Positions 52,293 through 61,252 of a DNA stretch of 64,000 nucleotides are shown here, in pieces. The stretch is from Alphaproteobacteria bacterium. GTDB taxonomy: Bacteria; Pseudomonadota; Alphaproteobacteria; Rhizobiales; Aestuariivirgaceae. The position numbers were made by a program, and so were the translations under genes. The stretch is taken from the NCBI GenBank assembly GCA_024640405.1, contig JAHEFB010000015.1, forward strand, positions 1 through 64,000. Reading direction: 5' to 3'. The notes beneath the pieces are model-generated. The model did not search any database and was not told the DNA's origin. It saw nothing but the letters and a program-made list of their open reading frames with translations. The stretch's first letter is position 1; each line of letters opens with the position of its first letter.

Positions 52293-55200
52293 CATTGTCG
52301 GAGCTGTCCATCCGGCGGCCGGTTCTGGCAGCGGTTGTGTCGCTGCTGATCATCGTGGCCGGTCTGGCTTCATTGAATGCCATTTCAGTGCGCGAGTTGC
52401 CGGACGTGGACTCGTCCATCGTGTCGGTTACAACAACTTATGTCGGTGCCGCGCCGGAGGTCGTCGATACGGATATCACAGAAATTGTCGACAGCGCAGT
52501 CGCCGGAATTTCCGGCGTAAAGACCATTACCTCCACCAGCCAGCGGGGGCGCTCAACGACTACCATAGAATTTGAGCTTGGCCGTGATATCGATCAGGCG
52601 GCAAACGATGTGCGGGACGCGATCGGCAGAGTTCGCGGCAATCTGCCGGAAGAGGTAGACGAACCGCAGGTGGTCAAGAGCGATTCTGACGCTGATCCGG
52701 TGATGCGCCTTGCGGTATATTCAGACCGGCAAAGCCCGGAAGAAGTTACCGATTATCTGGAGCGCTTTATAAAGGACCGCATCACCACCATAGACGGCGT
52801 GGCTGATGTTCGCATCTACGGGCAGCGCCGCGCGGCGATACGAATTTGGCTGGACCGCAGAGCCCTGGCGGCGCGCAATCTCACGGTGGCTGATGTCGAA
52901 GCGGCCCTGCGCCAGAACAATGTGGAACTGCCTGCAGGTGAGATCGAGTCCAATACCCGGCTATTCACAGTGCGGCTGGATTCCCGGCTGACCAACCCGC
53001 AGCAGTTTCGCGACATTGTCGTGACAGAAGCAGGTGGTGTACCAATCAGGTTGAGTACGCTGGCACGGGTTGAAAAGGGGGTGGAAGACGACAGCACCAT
53101 CGTGCGATCCAACGGTCTGAACGCCATCGGCATTGCGGTCCTTCGGCAGTCACAGTCCAATACGATCGCCATATCAAATGCAGTGCGCAAGCAACTGGCC
53201 ACCCTGAATACGCAATTGCCGGAAGGCATGCAGATTTTCGTCGGTTCGGATGACGCCGTGTTCGTCAGTGCGTCGATCAAGGAAGTGTTGATTGCCCTGG
53301 GCCTGTCGCTGATTCTGGTGGTGCTGGTGATTTTGCTTTTCCTGCGCTCGGTTCGAGCCACGCTGATTCCAGCGATAACAATTCCGGTGTCACTTATAGG
53401 ATGTTTCTTTCTGATCTACCTGATGGGCTTTTCCCTCAATGTGCTGACATTGCTGGCATTGCTACTGGCCATTGGACTGGTGGTAGATGATGCCATCGTC
53501 ATGCTGGAAAACATCGAGCGCCGGCTGGCGCGCGGCGAGACGAGGCTGCAGGCAGCCGTTCACGGATCGCGGCAGGTGACTTTCGCCATTCTGGCAACCT
53601 CGGTTACGCTGATTGCAGTGTTTATCCCGATTTCTTTCCTGCAGGGCGCTGCCGGCAAGTTGTTCACCGAATTTGGTTTCGTGCTGGCCAGTGCGGTCAT
53701 CATTTCCACATTCGTCGCGCTAAGTGCGTGTCCGGCGCTGGCCTCGAAAATACTCAAGGCACGCGACGACATCTCCGCTGGTGAACTGCAGCAAACTGAA
53801 GGCATTGTGTACCGCTGGTATCGCAGGGCCGTCACCGCCTCGATCCGGGCTCCCTTGATCGTTATCGCTGCATGTCTGGCATTTTCGGGAGCCAGCTATA
53901 TCGCTTTGCAGAATACACAGCGCGAACTGACCCCGACCGAAGACAGAAGTCTTGTGTTTGTGCCGATGACCGCGCCGCAGGGCTCCACCCTGGCTTTCAC
54001 TGATGCTCAGGTCAAGAAGCTGGAAGAACAGCTGGTCAAGGTCAAGGACGAGCTTGATATCAAGATCATATATTCATTTACCGGTTTTCGCGGCAGGCCG
54101 TATCGCTCATTCATGGTGGTTCGGTTCAAGCCCTGGGATGAACGCGATATTTCAGTGGTCGCCGCACGCCGCCGGATGATTCCGATGGTTGCCGGCATTA
54201 CCGGCGCCCGCGGTTTTCCGGTCATGCCATCAGGCCTTGGGCTTCGCGGCAGTTCCACGCCGTTGCGTGCTGTAATCGGCGGACCGGATTACGAAAGCGT
54301 CAAGGTGTGGGCTGAGGAACTCAAGCAGAAGGCGCAAGACAATCCCGGCCTTGCCAATGTGGATATTGACTTTGAGCAGAACCAGCCGCAATTCCGCCTT
54401 ACCGTTGATCGCAGGAGAGCGGATGACCTGGGCATTTCAGTGCGCACAATTGCTTCCACTCTGCAAACCATGCTGGCCTCGCGCGAAATCACCAGTTATA
54501 TCGACCGGGGACGCGAATATCCGGTAATTGTGCAGGCTGAAGATCGCGATCGGCAATCGCCGGATGACATTTCGAAACTGTTCATTCGCTCCGACGATGG
54601 CACATCGCTGGTGCCGCTGTCCTCCGTGGTAAAGCTGGTGGAAACCTCCGAGGCACCGGCGCTGAAACGCTATAACCGCCTGCCGTCCATCACGTTGTCG
54701 GCGGCGTTGAATGAAGGCTACGCGCTTGGCAACGCCATTGACTTCATCCGTGAGGAGGCAGCCAAGACATTGCCTCCGGAAGCCAATTTGAGTTTTTCCG
54801 GTCATTCACAGCAGTATCTTGAGACATCATCTGGTGTCGCGGTGACCTTTGCGCTTGCCGTCCTGATCGTGTTCCTTGTGCTGGCCGGTCAGTTCGAGAG
54901 CTTCGTTCATCCACTTATCATCATGTTGTCTGTGCCATTGGCTGTTGCCGGTGCGCTGTATGCATTGTGGGGCGCTGGTCTGAGCCTGAACATATACTCG
55001 CAAATCGGCATAATTCTCCTGATCGGGTTGATGGCCAAGAATGGCATCCTGATTGTCGAGTTCGCCAACCAGTTGCGTGATGATGGCATGGAGATACGCG
55101 ATGCTGTCATAGAGGCATCGGTACTTCGCTTGCGCCCGATTGTCATGACGGTGATATCAACTGTTCTGGGCGCGGTGCCGCTGGTGCTGGCATCGGGAGC

Positions 55201-55402
55201 GGGAGCTGAAAGCCGTATTGCCATCGGCACGGTGGTCATAGGCGGTTTGCTGTGTGCCGGCGTGCTGACGCTGTTCCTGACCCCGGTTTTATACGACCTG
55301 ATGGCCCGTTTCACCCGCCCGCGCGGGTATGTCGAAAAACGGTTGGCAGAGGAGCTGGATGCTCCCCGGCCCGGCGCGGCGATGCCTCAGCCCGGTGAGT
55401 AG
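52289..55402 (+). CDS. RND multidrug-efflux transporter permease
   Basis: A 1037-residue inner-membrane pump, the normal RND size. The proton-relay Asp pair is in GLVVDDAIVMLENIERRLAR, and the late helix LIGLMAKNGILIVEFANQLR holds the relay Lys. It has two large periplasmic loops and 12 predicted membrane helices. It resembles the MexF/AcrB-like and MdtB/OqxB-like branch, but substrate specificity is not readable. It is translationally coupled to its adaptor (ATGA overlap) and ends at a strong hairpin shared with the convergent gene. Confidence 0.95.
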   Translation: MTLSELSIRRPVLAAVVSLLIIVAGLASLNAISVRELPDVDSSIVSVTTTYVGAAPEVVDTDITEIVDSAVAGISGVKTITSTSQRGRSTTTIEFELGRDIDQAANDVRDAIGRVRGNLPEEVDEPQVVKSDSDADPVMRLAVYSDRQSPEEVTDYLERFIKDRITTIDGVADVRIYGQRRAAIRIWLDRRALAARNLTVADVEAALRQNNVELPAGEIESNTRLFTVRLDSRLTNPQQFRDIVVTEAGGVPIRLSTLARVEKGVEDDSTIVRSNGLNAIGIAVLRQSQSNTIAISNAVRKQLATLNTQLPEGMQIFVGSDDAVFVSASIKEVLIALGLSLILVVLVILLFLRSVRATLIPAITIPVSLIGCFFLIYLMGFSLNVLTLLALLLAIGLVVDDAIVMLENIERRLARGETRLQAAVHGSRQVTFAILATSVTLIAVFIPISFLQGAAGKLFTEFGFVLASAVIISTFVALSACPALASKILKARDDISAGELQQTEGIVYRWYRRAVTASIRAPLIVIAACLAFSGASYIALQNTQRELTPTEDRSLVFVPMTAPQGSTLAFTDAQVKKLEEQLVKVKDELDIKIIYSFTGFRGRPYRSFMVVRFKPWDERDISVVAARRRMIPMVAGITGARGFPVMPSGLGLRGSSTPLRAVIGGPDYESVKVWAEELKQKAQDNPGLANVDIDFEQNQPQFRLTVDRRRADDLGISVRTIASTLQTMLASREITSYIDRGREYPVIVQAEDRDRQSPDDISKLFIRSDDGTSLVPLSSVVKLVETSEAPALKRYNRLPSITLSAALNEGYALGNAIDFIREEAAKTLPPEANLSFSGHSQQYLETSSGVAVTFALAVLIVFLVLAGQFESFVHPLIIMLSVPLAVAGALYALWGAGLSLNIYSQIGIILLIGLMAKNGILIVEFANQLRDDGMEIRDAVIEASVLRLRPIVMTVISTVLGAVPLVLASGAGAESRIAIGTVVIGGLLCAGVLTLFLTPVLYDLMARFTRPRGYVEKRLAEELDAPRPGAAMPQPGE

Positions 55403-55416
55403 GTCAAGACAATGAC

Positions 55417-55444
55417 CCTGTCCCGGCATCACTACCGGGACAGG
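55417..55444. terminator. Convergent strong stem-loop between RND pump and solute-binding gene
   Basis: Perfect 10-bp arms CCTGTCCCGG and CCGGGACAGG flank the 8-base loop CATCACTA, 15 bases after the pump stop and 13 bases from the end of the opposing gene. AAAA follows on the plus strand, so it lacks the T-run of a textbook terminator, but its position between two convergent genes supports a shared terminator. Confidence 0.6.
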
Positions 55445-55456
55445 AAAACCATTGTT

Positions 55457-57055
55457 CTATGTCATCCACCAGCGTTCGATAATCCGGCGGCCGTCGAATG
55501 CCCGGCCCCAGGAGACGTCCCCATGGGCGATCTTCTTGTTGCGGGCGGACACCCCGTTGGCAAACATCGGCACGATTACCCCGCCGTCATCGCGCAGCAT
55601 TTTCTGCATCTCGTGATACATTCCCTTGCGCTTGTCATTGTCCAGTTCGGCTCTGGCAGCTACCAGCAGTTCGTTGAACTTTTCGTCCTTCCAGTGTGTC
55701 TCGTTCCATGCAGCCTTCGGCGCATAGCCGGTCGAGAACATTGTGTCCTCGGTGGCATAACCGCCCCAGTAGCTGGTGCACCACGGCTTTTTCAACCACA
55801 CGTTGGACCAGTAACCGTCATTTGGTTCGCGAACCACATTGATGTTGATACCCGCCTTGCCGGCCGATGCAGCAAACAGCTGTGCAGCGTCAAGGGCGCC
55901 GGAGAAGGCTGCGTCGGATGCGCTGAGGTCAACCGTGATATTGCCCAGGCCTGATTTCTGCATGTGGAATTTCGCTTTGTCCGGATCGTAGGCTGTCTGC
56001 TCAAGATCGGCATCGAAATAGCGATAGGAGGGCCCGATTGGATTGTCGTTGCCGACCCTGCCGTGGCCGTTGAGTATCTTCTTTACCATCTCCTCGCGGT
56101 TCATGGCGTACTTAAGGGCCTTGCGCAGATCAGGATTGTCAAACGGAGCCACATCCATCTGCATGGGCATGACGTAATGCAGTGGCCCGACGCCTTCCTC
56201 CACGACAATAGCCGGGTTGCGCGAGATCAGAGCCACGGTCTTCAGGTCAACCTGATCAATCGCGTCGACTGCGCCTGAGAGCAGGGCGTTGTTCCGCGCC
56301 GTGGAATCGATGATGGACAACAGTTCAACGCTGTCTGCGTGAGCAGCGCCGTCCTTCCAGTAGTTCGGGTTCCGCTCGAAATCGACCCTGACGCCCGGAT
56401 CGTTGGTCTTGATGATGTAACCACCTGTCCCGCCGGCCTGCCAATCGATTTTTCCGTCCTTTGCCGGATAGATGCCGAAAGTCGCCTCGTTGAAATTGAA
56501 CGGGAAATCGGCATTGCCGCCTGAAAGTTCGAACACAACGGTGTCCGGTCCGTCAGCGCGAATATCTGTAACCGGCGCCAGGATGGGTTTGCCGACAGAT
56601 TTGGTGTCCTTGCCGCGGTGATGGTTCATCGATGCGATGACGTCATCGGCGGTCATGGTCTTGCCGTTGTGGAACACGACGCCCTTGCGCAACTTGAATG
56701 TCCACACCCTGGCGTCAGGGCTTGACGACCATTCGGTCGCCAACGATGGCACAAGGTCGCCATTGGGGGCCAGTTCGGTCAGTGTGTTGGCAACCGCATA
56801 GGCAACGACCCACTGAAGGCCGTTTTCGATGACTGCCGGGTCCTGGGTGTCGGTCGTCGCACCGTGACCCATTGCAAGCCGCATGTGACCGCCTTTTTTC
56901 GGTCCGTCGGCCAGCGCCTGGTCAATCAGCGTGGTCCCGATTGTTGCTGCTATTCCCAGCGCTCCGGCCCTGCCGAGAAACTCACGCCGTGACATGCGGC
57001 CTCTCTGAAACTGGCCGATAAGCCATTGTGCGTGTTTTTCATTATCGAAATTCAT
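55457..57055 (-). CDS. Tat-exported ABC transporter solute-binding protein (family 5)
   Basis: A 532-residue periplasmic binding protein of the dipeptide/oligopeptide/nickel class. The N-terminus has a Tat signal: SRREFLGRAGALGIAA near residue 22. The body holds GDLVPSLATEWSSSPD, RKGVVFHNGKTMTADDVIAS and a late PWCTSYWGGYATEDTMF, typical family-5 features. AAAGGGAG seven bases before ATG 57055 fixes the start, 65 bases after the CocE stop. There are no permease or ATPase genes here, so it must use components encoded elsewhere or act as a scavenger. A peptide or acyl-amino-acid substrate is likely, given the neighbouring hydrolase. Confidence 0.88.
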   Translation of the reverse strand: MNFDNEKHAQWLIGQFQRGRMSRREFLGRAGALGIAATIGTTLIDQALADGPKKGGHMRLAMGHGATTDTQDPAVIENGLQWVVAYAVANTLTELAPNGDLVPSLATEWSSSPDARVWTFKLRKGVVFHNGKTMTADDVIASMNHHRGKDTKSVGKPILAPVTDIRADGPDTVVFELSGGNADFPFNFNEATFGIYPAKDGKIDWQAGGTGGYIIKTNDPGVRVDFERNPNYWKDGAAHADSVELLSIIDSTARNNALLSGAVDAIDQVDLKTVALISRNPAIVVEEGVGPLHYVMPMQMDVAPFDNPDLRKALKYAMNREEMVKKILNGHGRVGNDNPIGPSYRYFDADLEQTAYDPDKAKFHMQKSGLGNITVDLSASDAAFSGALDAAQLFAASAGKAGININVVREPNDGYWSNVWLKKPWCTSYWGGYATEDTMFSTGYAPKAAWNETHWKDEKFNELLVAARAELDNDKRKGMYHEMQKMLRDDGGVIVPMFANGVSARNKKIAHGDVSWGRAFDGRRIIERWWMT

Positions 57056-57120
57056 GATGGTCTCCCTTTGGTTATCTGTTTTGTGCGAAGTATCGGCAAC
57101 TGACATCACCAAATATTGCC

Positions 57121-59124
57121 TCACACATGGTCTCTCGGGATTTCTTCATCCCACTCCTTCTCAAACAGCAGTTTGTTCCCTTCAAAGGCCCGCAAATGCC
57201 CCTCCAGATGGAAATCGGTGGCGCTGCTGGTCATGCGGGTCAGGGTTTCAGTGCGAACCTGCCAGTCTCCTCGCTTGAACTTGAACGTCCATGCTCCTTC
57301 GGTCCGGGCCGAAAGGGGATCATCCGGTTTGATCCAGTAGGAATGCCGTGCCTGACTGTCGCTTATCAGGCCGTTGGCGTCATCAAGCTGGCAGCCGAGG
57401 TCATCACGGATCTCCATGAATACTTCACCGGTTCGCTCGTCTTGCTGACACACCCGCTGGTTGCCGGCAGGCCGAAGAACCGTAAATCCATTACCGGGCA
57501 ACGCAGGTGCCTCTGGCATGCTCACCTTGCCGCAGGATGGTTGCCTGACCGGCAGGCGGAGGTGGCTGCCTGCAAGGCGAAGACTAAGCGTTGCCGTTTC
57601 GGGTGCAGGCCACAGTGCGGGCCAGTAGGTGGATGACAGCGCCAGCCGGATACGGTGTCCTCTGTGGAACACATAGCCTGCTCCGCAAAGCCTAAACTTG
57701 ACCTTGTAGAATGTGCCTGGTTGCAGTTTTTCGGGAAGTTCGTGAGAATCGCGATGAGTGAGATTGAGGGGGTTATGCGATACCCGCGTGCTGGCACCGT
57801 CCGGTGCCACATCACACAGACGCGCCGCGACAAACCCGACCGGTCTGTCGCAGGCAATCTCAAGTTCAAGTTCGGGAAAACCGAGAATTGTCAATTCGTC
57901 TTCAAGAGCCTCGGTTTCAAAGCATATGGACTTTGCATCATCATGGCGCTGGTCACCCGGCAGTTCGTCATCAACCCGCATGCCTGGGCAAAAATTGCCG
58001 AAGGCCAGGCCGGTATCCTGTTTGGTGGTAATCGTGACTTCGCCATCTTCGCTGGAAGTGGCGGACAGACGTCCGTTTCCTGCCAGATACAATTCAATTG
58101 AATTCATGGAAGGAGAAGGCCACCTGGCCTCCTCGATCCAGTGTCCTGGACGGCGGCCATTTTTTGCTGACGGCACGTTTGATTCCATGAGATAGGCCCG
58201 CAGGGACGCTACCTGATCCATGCCATTGTCGATGCCCTTGAGCCAGAAGTCCCACCAGCGTACGGCTTCGGCTAGGAAGTCGAAGCCCGGCGTCACCCGT
58301 GCCAGATGAGGGTAACTGTGCTCCCACGGTCCAATGATGCCTTTGGCTGGTGCCTCCAGTCCTTCAAGCAACCGCAGTATGGCGTTTGTGTAGCAATCGT
58401 ACCACCCGCCGACAGCAAGCACGGCGGCTCTTATGTCCGAATAATTTTCGCAAACCGAGCCGTGTTTCCAGAAATCGTCGCGGCGCTGATGACGCAGCCA
58501 GTTGGCCGCCAGCAGCGGCATGTTCTCCAGCCGCTCGAGCCATTGATTGCGCCAGTCATCGCCGACCAGCGCGGGATCCGGCGGGCGCGATGAATAGGCC
58601 AGCATCTGTTGCGACCAGGTGGTATTGTCGTTGTTCAGGCATCCGCCCATATAGTGAATGTCGTCCGAATACCGGTCGTCAGTCGAGCAGGATGTGATGA
58701 TGGCCTTCAATGCCGGTGGCCGCAGCGCGGCGATCTGCAATCCGTTGAATCCGCCCCATGAGTGGCCAATCATGCCGACATTGCCGTCACACCATGCCTG
58801 TTCGGCAATCCATGCGATGACGTGTTTTCCATCATCCAGCTCACGCGCGGTGTATTCGTCCTCCATAAGGCCGTCGGACTCGCCGTTGCCGCGAATATCC
58901 ACCCTGACACCGACATACCCGGCGCGGGCAAAATGATCGAAGGTGATGTTGTCTCTGCCACCGGTTCCACCGCGTTTGCGATAGGGCAGATACTCCAGAA
59001 TGGCGGGAACCGGCTGACTGTGGCACTCGTCGGGTATCCAGATGCGCGCTGCCAGGCGACACCCATCGGGCATGGCAATCCATTGGTTTTCTACAATTCT
59101 GTAGCCGTAATTGCGAACATCCAT
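57121..59124 (-). CDS. CocE/NonD-family alpha/beta-hydrolase (X-Pro dipeptidyl-peptidase type)
   Basis: A 667-residue cytoplasmic hydrolase. The nucleophile Ser is in NVGMIGHSWGGFNGLQ (about residue 120), the acid Asp and catalytic His follow in GPWEHSYPHLARVTPG, and the C-terminal jelly-roll domain is of the X-Pro peptidase kind (TFYKVKFRLCGAGYVFHRGH). Relatives cleave X-Pro peptides, cocaine, glutaryl-cephalosporins or amino-acid esters. It is the first of a two-gene minus-strand operon with the solute-binding protein, suggesting the pair import and hydrolyse one substrate. The 255 bases upstream (59125-59379) hold only short frames. Confidence 0.87.
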   Translation of the reverse strand: MDVRNYGYRIVENQWIAMPDGCRLAARIWIPDECHSQPVPAILEYLPYRKRGGTGGRDNITFDHFARAGYVGVRVDIRGNGESDGLMEDEYTARELDDGKHVIAWIAEQAWCDGNVGMIGHSWGGFNGLQIAALRPPALKAIITSCSTDDRYSDDIHYMGGCLNNDNTTWSQQMLAYSSRPPDPALVGDDWRNQWLERLENMPLLAANWLRHQRRDDFWKHGSVCENYSDIRAAVLAVGGWYDCYTNAILRLLEGLEAPAKGIIGPWEHSYPHLARVTPGFDFLAEAVRWWDFWLKGIDNGMDQVASLRAYLMESNVPSAKNGRRPGHWIEEARWPSPSMNSIELYLAGNGRLSATSSEDGEVTITTKQDTGLAFGNFCPGMRVDDELPGDQRHDDAKSICFETEALEDELTILGFPELELEIACDRPVGFVAARLCDVAPDGASTRVSHNPLNLTHRDSHELPEKLQPGTFYKVKFRLCGAGYVFHRGHRIRLALSSTYWPALWPAPETATLSLRLAGSHLRLPVRQPSCGKVSMPEAPALPGNGFTVLRPAGNQRVCQQDERTGEVFMEIRDDLGCQLDDANGLISDSQARHSYWIKPDDPLSARTEGAWTFKFKRGDWQVRTETLTRMTSSATDFHLEGHLRAFEGNKLLFEKEWDEEIPRDHV

Positions 59125-59379
59125 GACTTAAGCCTCTGGCGGACAACTCAACGCGGCAAGGATCATGGGAAGAGGGCTGCTGACGCAATTTCGCGGCTTC
59201 GCACTAGTTGACGCGAGTTTATGCTATTAACGCAATAGTTCGCTTAAGAACTGAGTTAAATTTCAAGACTCTGCCTGGAAAATTTTGATTTTTGCAGGAT
59301 TGGTCAGCATGGAAATCGCGCGGAATCTCAAGCTTTTGCGCGGCATTGGGAAATCCATGTCACAGATACGCCGCACCCG

Positions 59380-60672
59380 TCAGTGTTGCGGCATGAGTCC
59401 GCCACGGGTTTTTCTTACCACTGCAGCCAGGGATGATTGGTACTGGCTGTTTGAAAAATTGCGTTCATAGACTGAGCGGCCCTTGTGATTGACAGACTGC
59501 TTGCCTGCATGCAGACCCAGCATGGCATCGGCAAACTGACTGGCATCATGAGCCACGATTATTGCCTGGTCGATGTCTTCCACGCCTTCGAACGCGGGCA
59601 CCACTGCATCGGATGTCACAGCGAATTTTCCCATAGCCAATGCCTCAATCAACTTGATCGAGGTACCCGATGCCGCCAGTGTCGGCGCGATCACAAACCG
59701 GGAAATGGCATACAAGGCCGCAACCGACGGCACTTCTCCAAACCATATTGAGGCGTGAGCCGCATGCAGTTCAGGGTTTGCCTGACGAACGGCATGGGCA
59801 ACCGAACCGGCAATGGCAATCCGCAATCCGCTGGTTGCCAGCAACGGCATCACATCGCTCAGAAACCACTCAACACTTTTGCAGTTCGCATGATGTTGGT
59901 CTCCGATATACACGAAATCGATAAGTGGGTTTTGGATCGTAAAGTCTATTTCGTTGGGCTCATCCTTGATTGTCGGCCTTACAATAAAGTTTTGCTTGTC
60001 ATGAGACGTGCGGCAGAAATGTTGATAATCCCGATTGGTCAGGTGCAGGAGTACATCGGCCCCTGCGCACAAATCGGCTTCGTCGCGTGTCAAGGCGGCG
60101 ACATCGTCGAGTTTATTCGTGAACGGATTGGATACTGCGCTCTTGCGATAACGTTCTGTCTGAACATCATGGGTGTCCAGCACAATCAGCGGCGGGCTTG
60201 ATTGTGAGCCGGTCGCGAGTTCTGAAATCCGTGCGGCCAGGCGCATGTTCATACAATGATTGACATGAATGATGCCAATCGAACGGTTTTCCAGTTGTGC
60301 CAGCAACTCGGGTGGTATTTTGGAATGAGCTGCAATGTCGGCGTGAATTGCCATGGCCGAGCGCCGGCCTGTCTCAGTCCATCTGCTGTAGCTCGGCGAC
60401 CGTGCCGGTTCGAGGTGGTCTGCAGACCGGGTAAAGAACAATTGTTGCCGGCGCGAGAATGAAAACTTTCCGGCAAGGGTTTCGTAGTCGCCGGGTTGAA
60501 GCGAGGCAGACGATTGATCGTGTGCGACAACCAGCAGGGCTACATCAAAATTCAGGTTCTGGTATGCACGAACCTGCGCTGCGAAAATATTGGCACTTCC
60601 GGACAGCGGCCACTGCGGGCACAAAATCACGCACATCGGCGTATTCACGTCTGATTTTTCAACCATCGTCAT
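59380..60672 (-). CDS. Glycosyltransferase, GT4-like
   Basis: A 430-residue protein with a GT-B fold. The N-terminal half opens MCVILCPQWPLSGSANIFAA; the C-terminal half contains DFVYIGDQHHANCKSVEWFL and the acceptor/donor site VIAPTLAASGTSIKLIEALA, where family 4 enzymes keep the GxGxxxK-xxE pattern. It probably transfers a sugar from a nucleotide donor. It is the last gene of the minus-strand glycan cluster, four bases after the unknown 191-residue gene. There is a second possible ATG at 60666. Confidence 0.75.
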   Translation of the reverse strand: MTMVEKSDVNTPMCVILCPQWPLSGSANIFAAQVRAYQNLNFDVALLVVAHDQSSASLQPGDYETLAGKFSFSRRQQLFFTRSADHLEPARSPSYSRWTETGRRSAMAIHADIAAHSKIPPELLAQLENRSIGIIHVNHCMNMRLAARISELATGSQSSPPLIVLDTHDVQTERYRKSAVSNPFTNKLDDVAALTRDEADLCAGADVLLHLTNRDYQHFCRTSHDKQNFIVRPTIKDEPNEIDFTIQNPLIDFVYIGDQHHANCKSVEWFLSDVMPLLATSGLRIAIAGSVAHAVRQANPELHAAHASIWFGEVPSVAALYAISRFVIAPTLAASGTSIKLIEALAMGKFAVTSDAVVPAFEGVEDIDQAIIVAHDASQFADAMLGLHAGKQSVNHKGRSVYERNFSNSQYQSSLAAVVRKTRGGLMPQH

Positions 60673-60676
60673 ATTC

Positions 60677-61252
60677 TCATTCGATTGGTCGGAACATGAT
60701 GGTGCTCACTGAAATGCCGGGCAGGGGTTGGCGGATATCGCCATCAATGGCACCCCCTGATCTTTTGAAATCCTTCAAAGTGATGAAATAGGCAGGCAGT
60801 TGTCGAGTAGCCGAAAGCGGTACCTCGACACTCAGCAGATACTGGCGTTCCTTCGACTTCGGAGCCTGCCAGCAAAACTGGAAGTGGCCATTGATGTCCA
60901 GCGTGAAACTCTCAATCTTTTGAGCCGGATCGGATTGGCCATCGCAGAAATAGAGTTTCACCTCGACTTTGCCTACCGGTGGCTGTTCCGGGATTATCAG
61001 CAACTGGGCGACAGGCCGGTTCGTCTGTCTTCCCAGCTGGCCGGGCCGTCCCCAGCCGTATTGCAGGTAAACGCCTGCCAGGCCCGGTGAGCGCATGTCG
61101 ACTGCCAGCGGCAGATTGCCGGTAGAGGTTCGCCGAGCCCGTGCGAGTTGGGTCAGCACTTGCAGACGCCCGTCTCCGGGACAGCGAGACAGGTCCGTCG
61201 TTGTTGCATATCTGAGCTCTTCAGAGAACGACATTGCTTGATCAGTCTTCAT
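60677..61252 (-). CDS. Uncharacterised protein of the glycan cluster
   Basis: A 191-residue protein with no family I recognise. It has no signal peptide or membrane helix. The first 90 residues look mixed and coil-rich; the rest is beta-rich with alternating strands (KVEVKLYFCDGQSDP, ESFTLDINGHFQFCWQAP, RQYLLSVEVPLSATRQLPAY). A Rossmann-like or sandwich domain is possible. Its start overlaps the end of the GT4-GT2 gene by 11 bases, so it is translationally coupled and very probably works with the neighbouring glycosyltransferases, for example as a chaperone, acceptor or modifying enzyme. Confidence 0.6.
   Translation of the reverse strand: MKTDQAMSFSEELRYATTTDLSRCPGDGRLQVLTQLARARRTSTGNLPLAVDMRSPGLAGVYLQYGWGRPGQLGRQTNRPVAQLLIIPEQPPVGKVEVKLYFCDGQSDPAQKIESFTLDINGHFQFCWQAPKSKERQYLLSVEVPLSATRQLPAYFITLKDFKRSGGAIDGDIRQPLPGISVSTIMFRPIE

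Noticed and set aside
59125..59379. Possible small gene between CocE and the glycan cluster
   Set aside because: Only short frames are present; the longest (plus strand from 59285) runs into the 3' end of the glycosyltransferase gene and has no family features.
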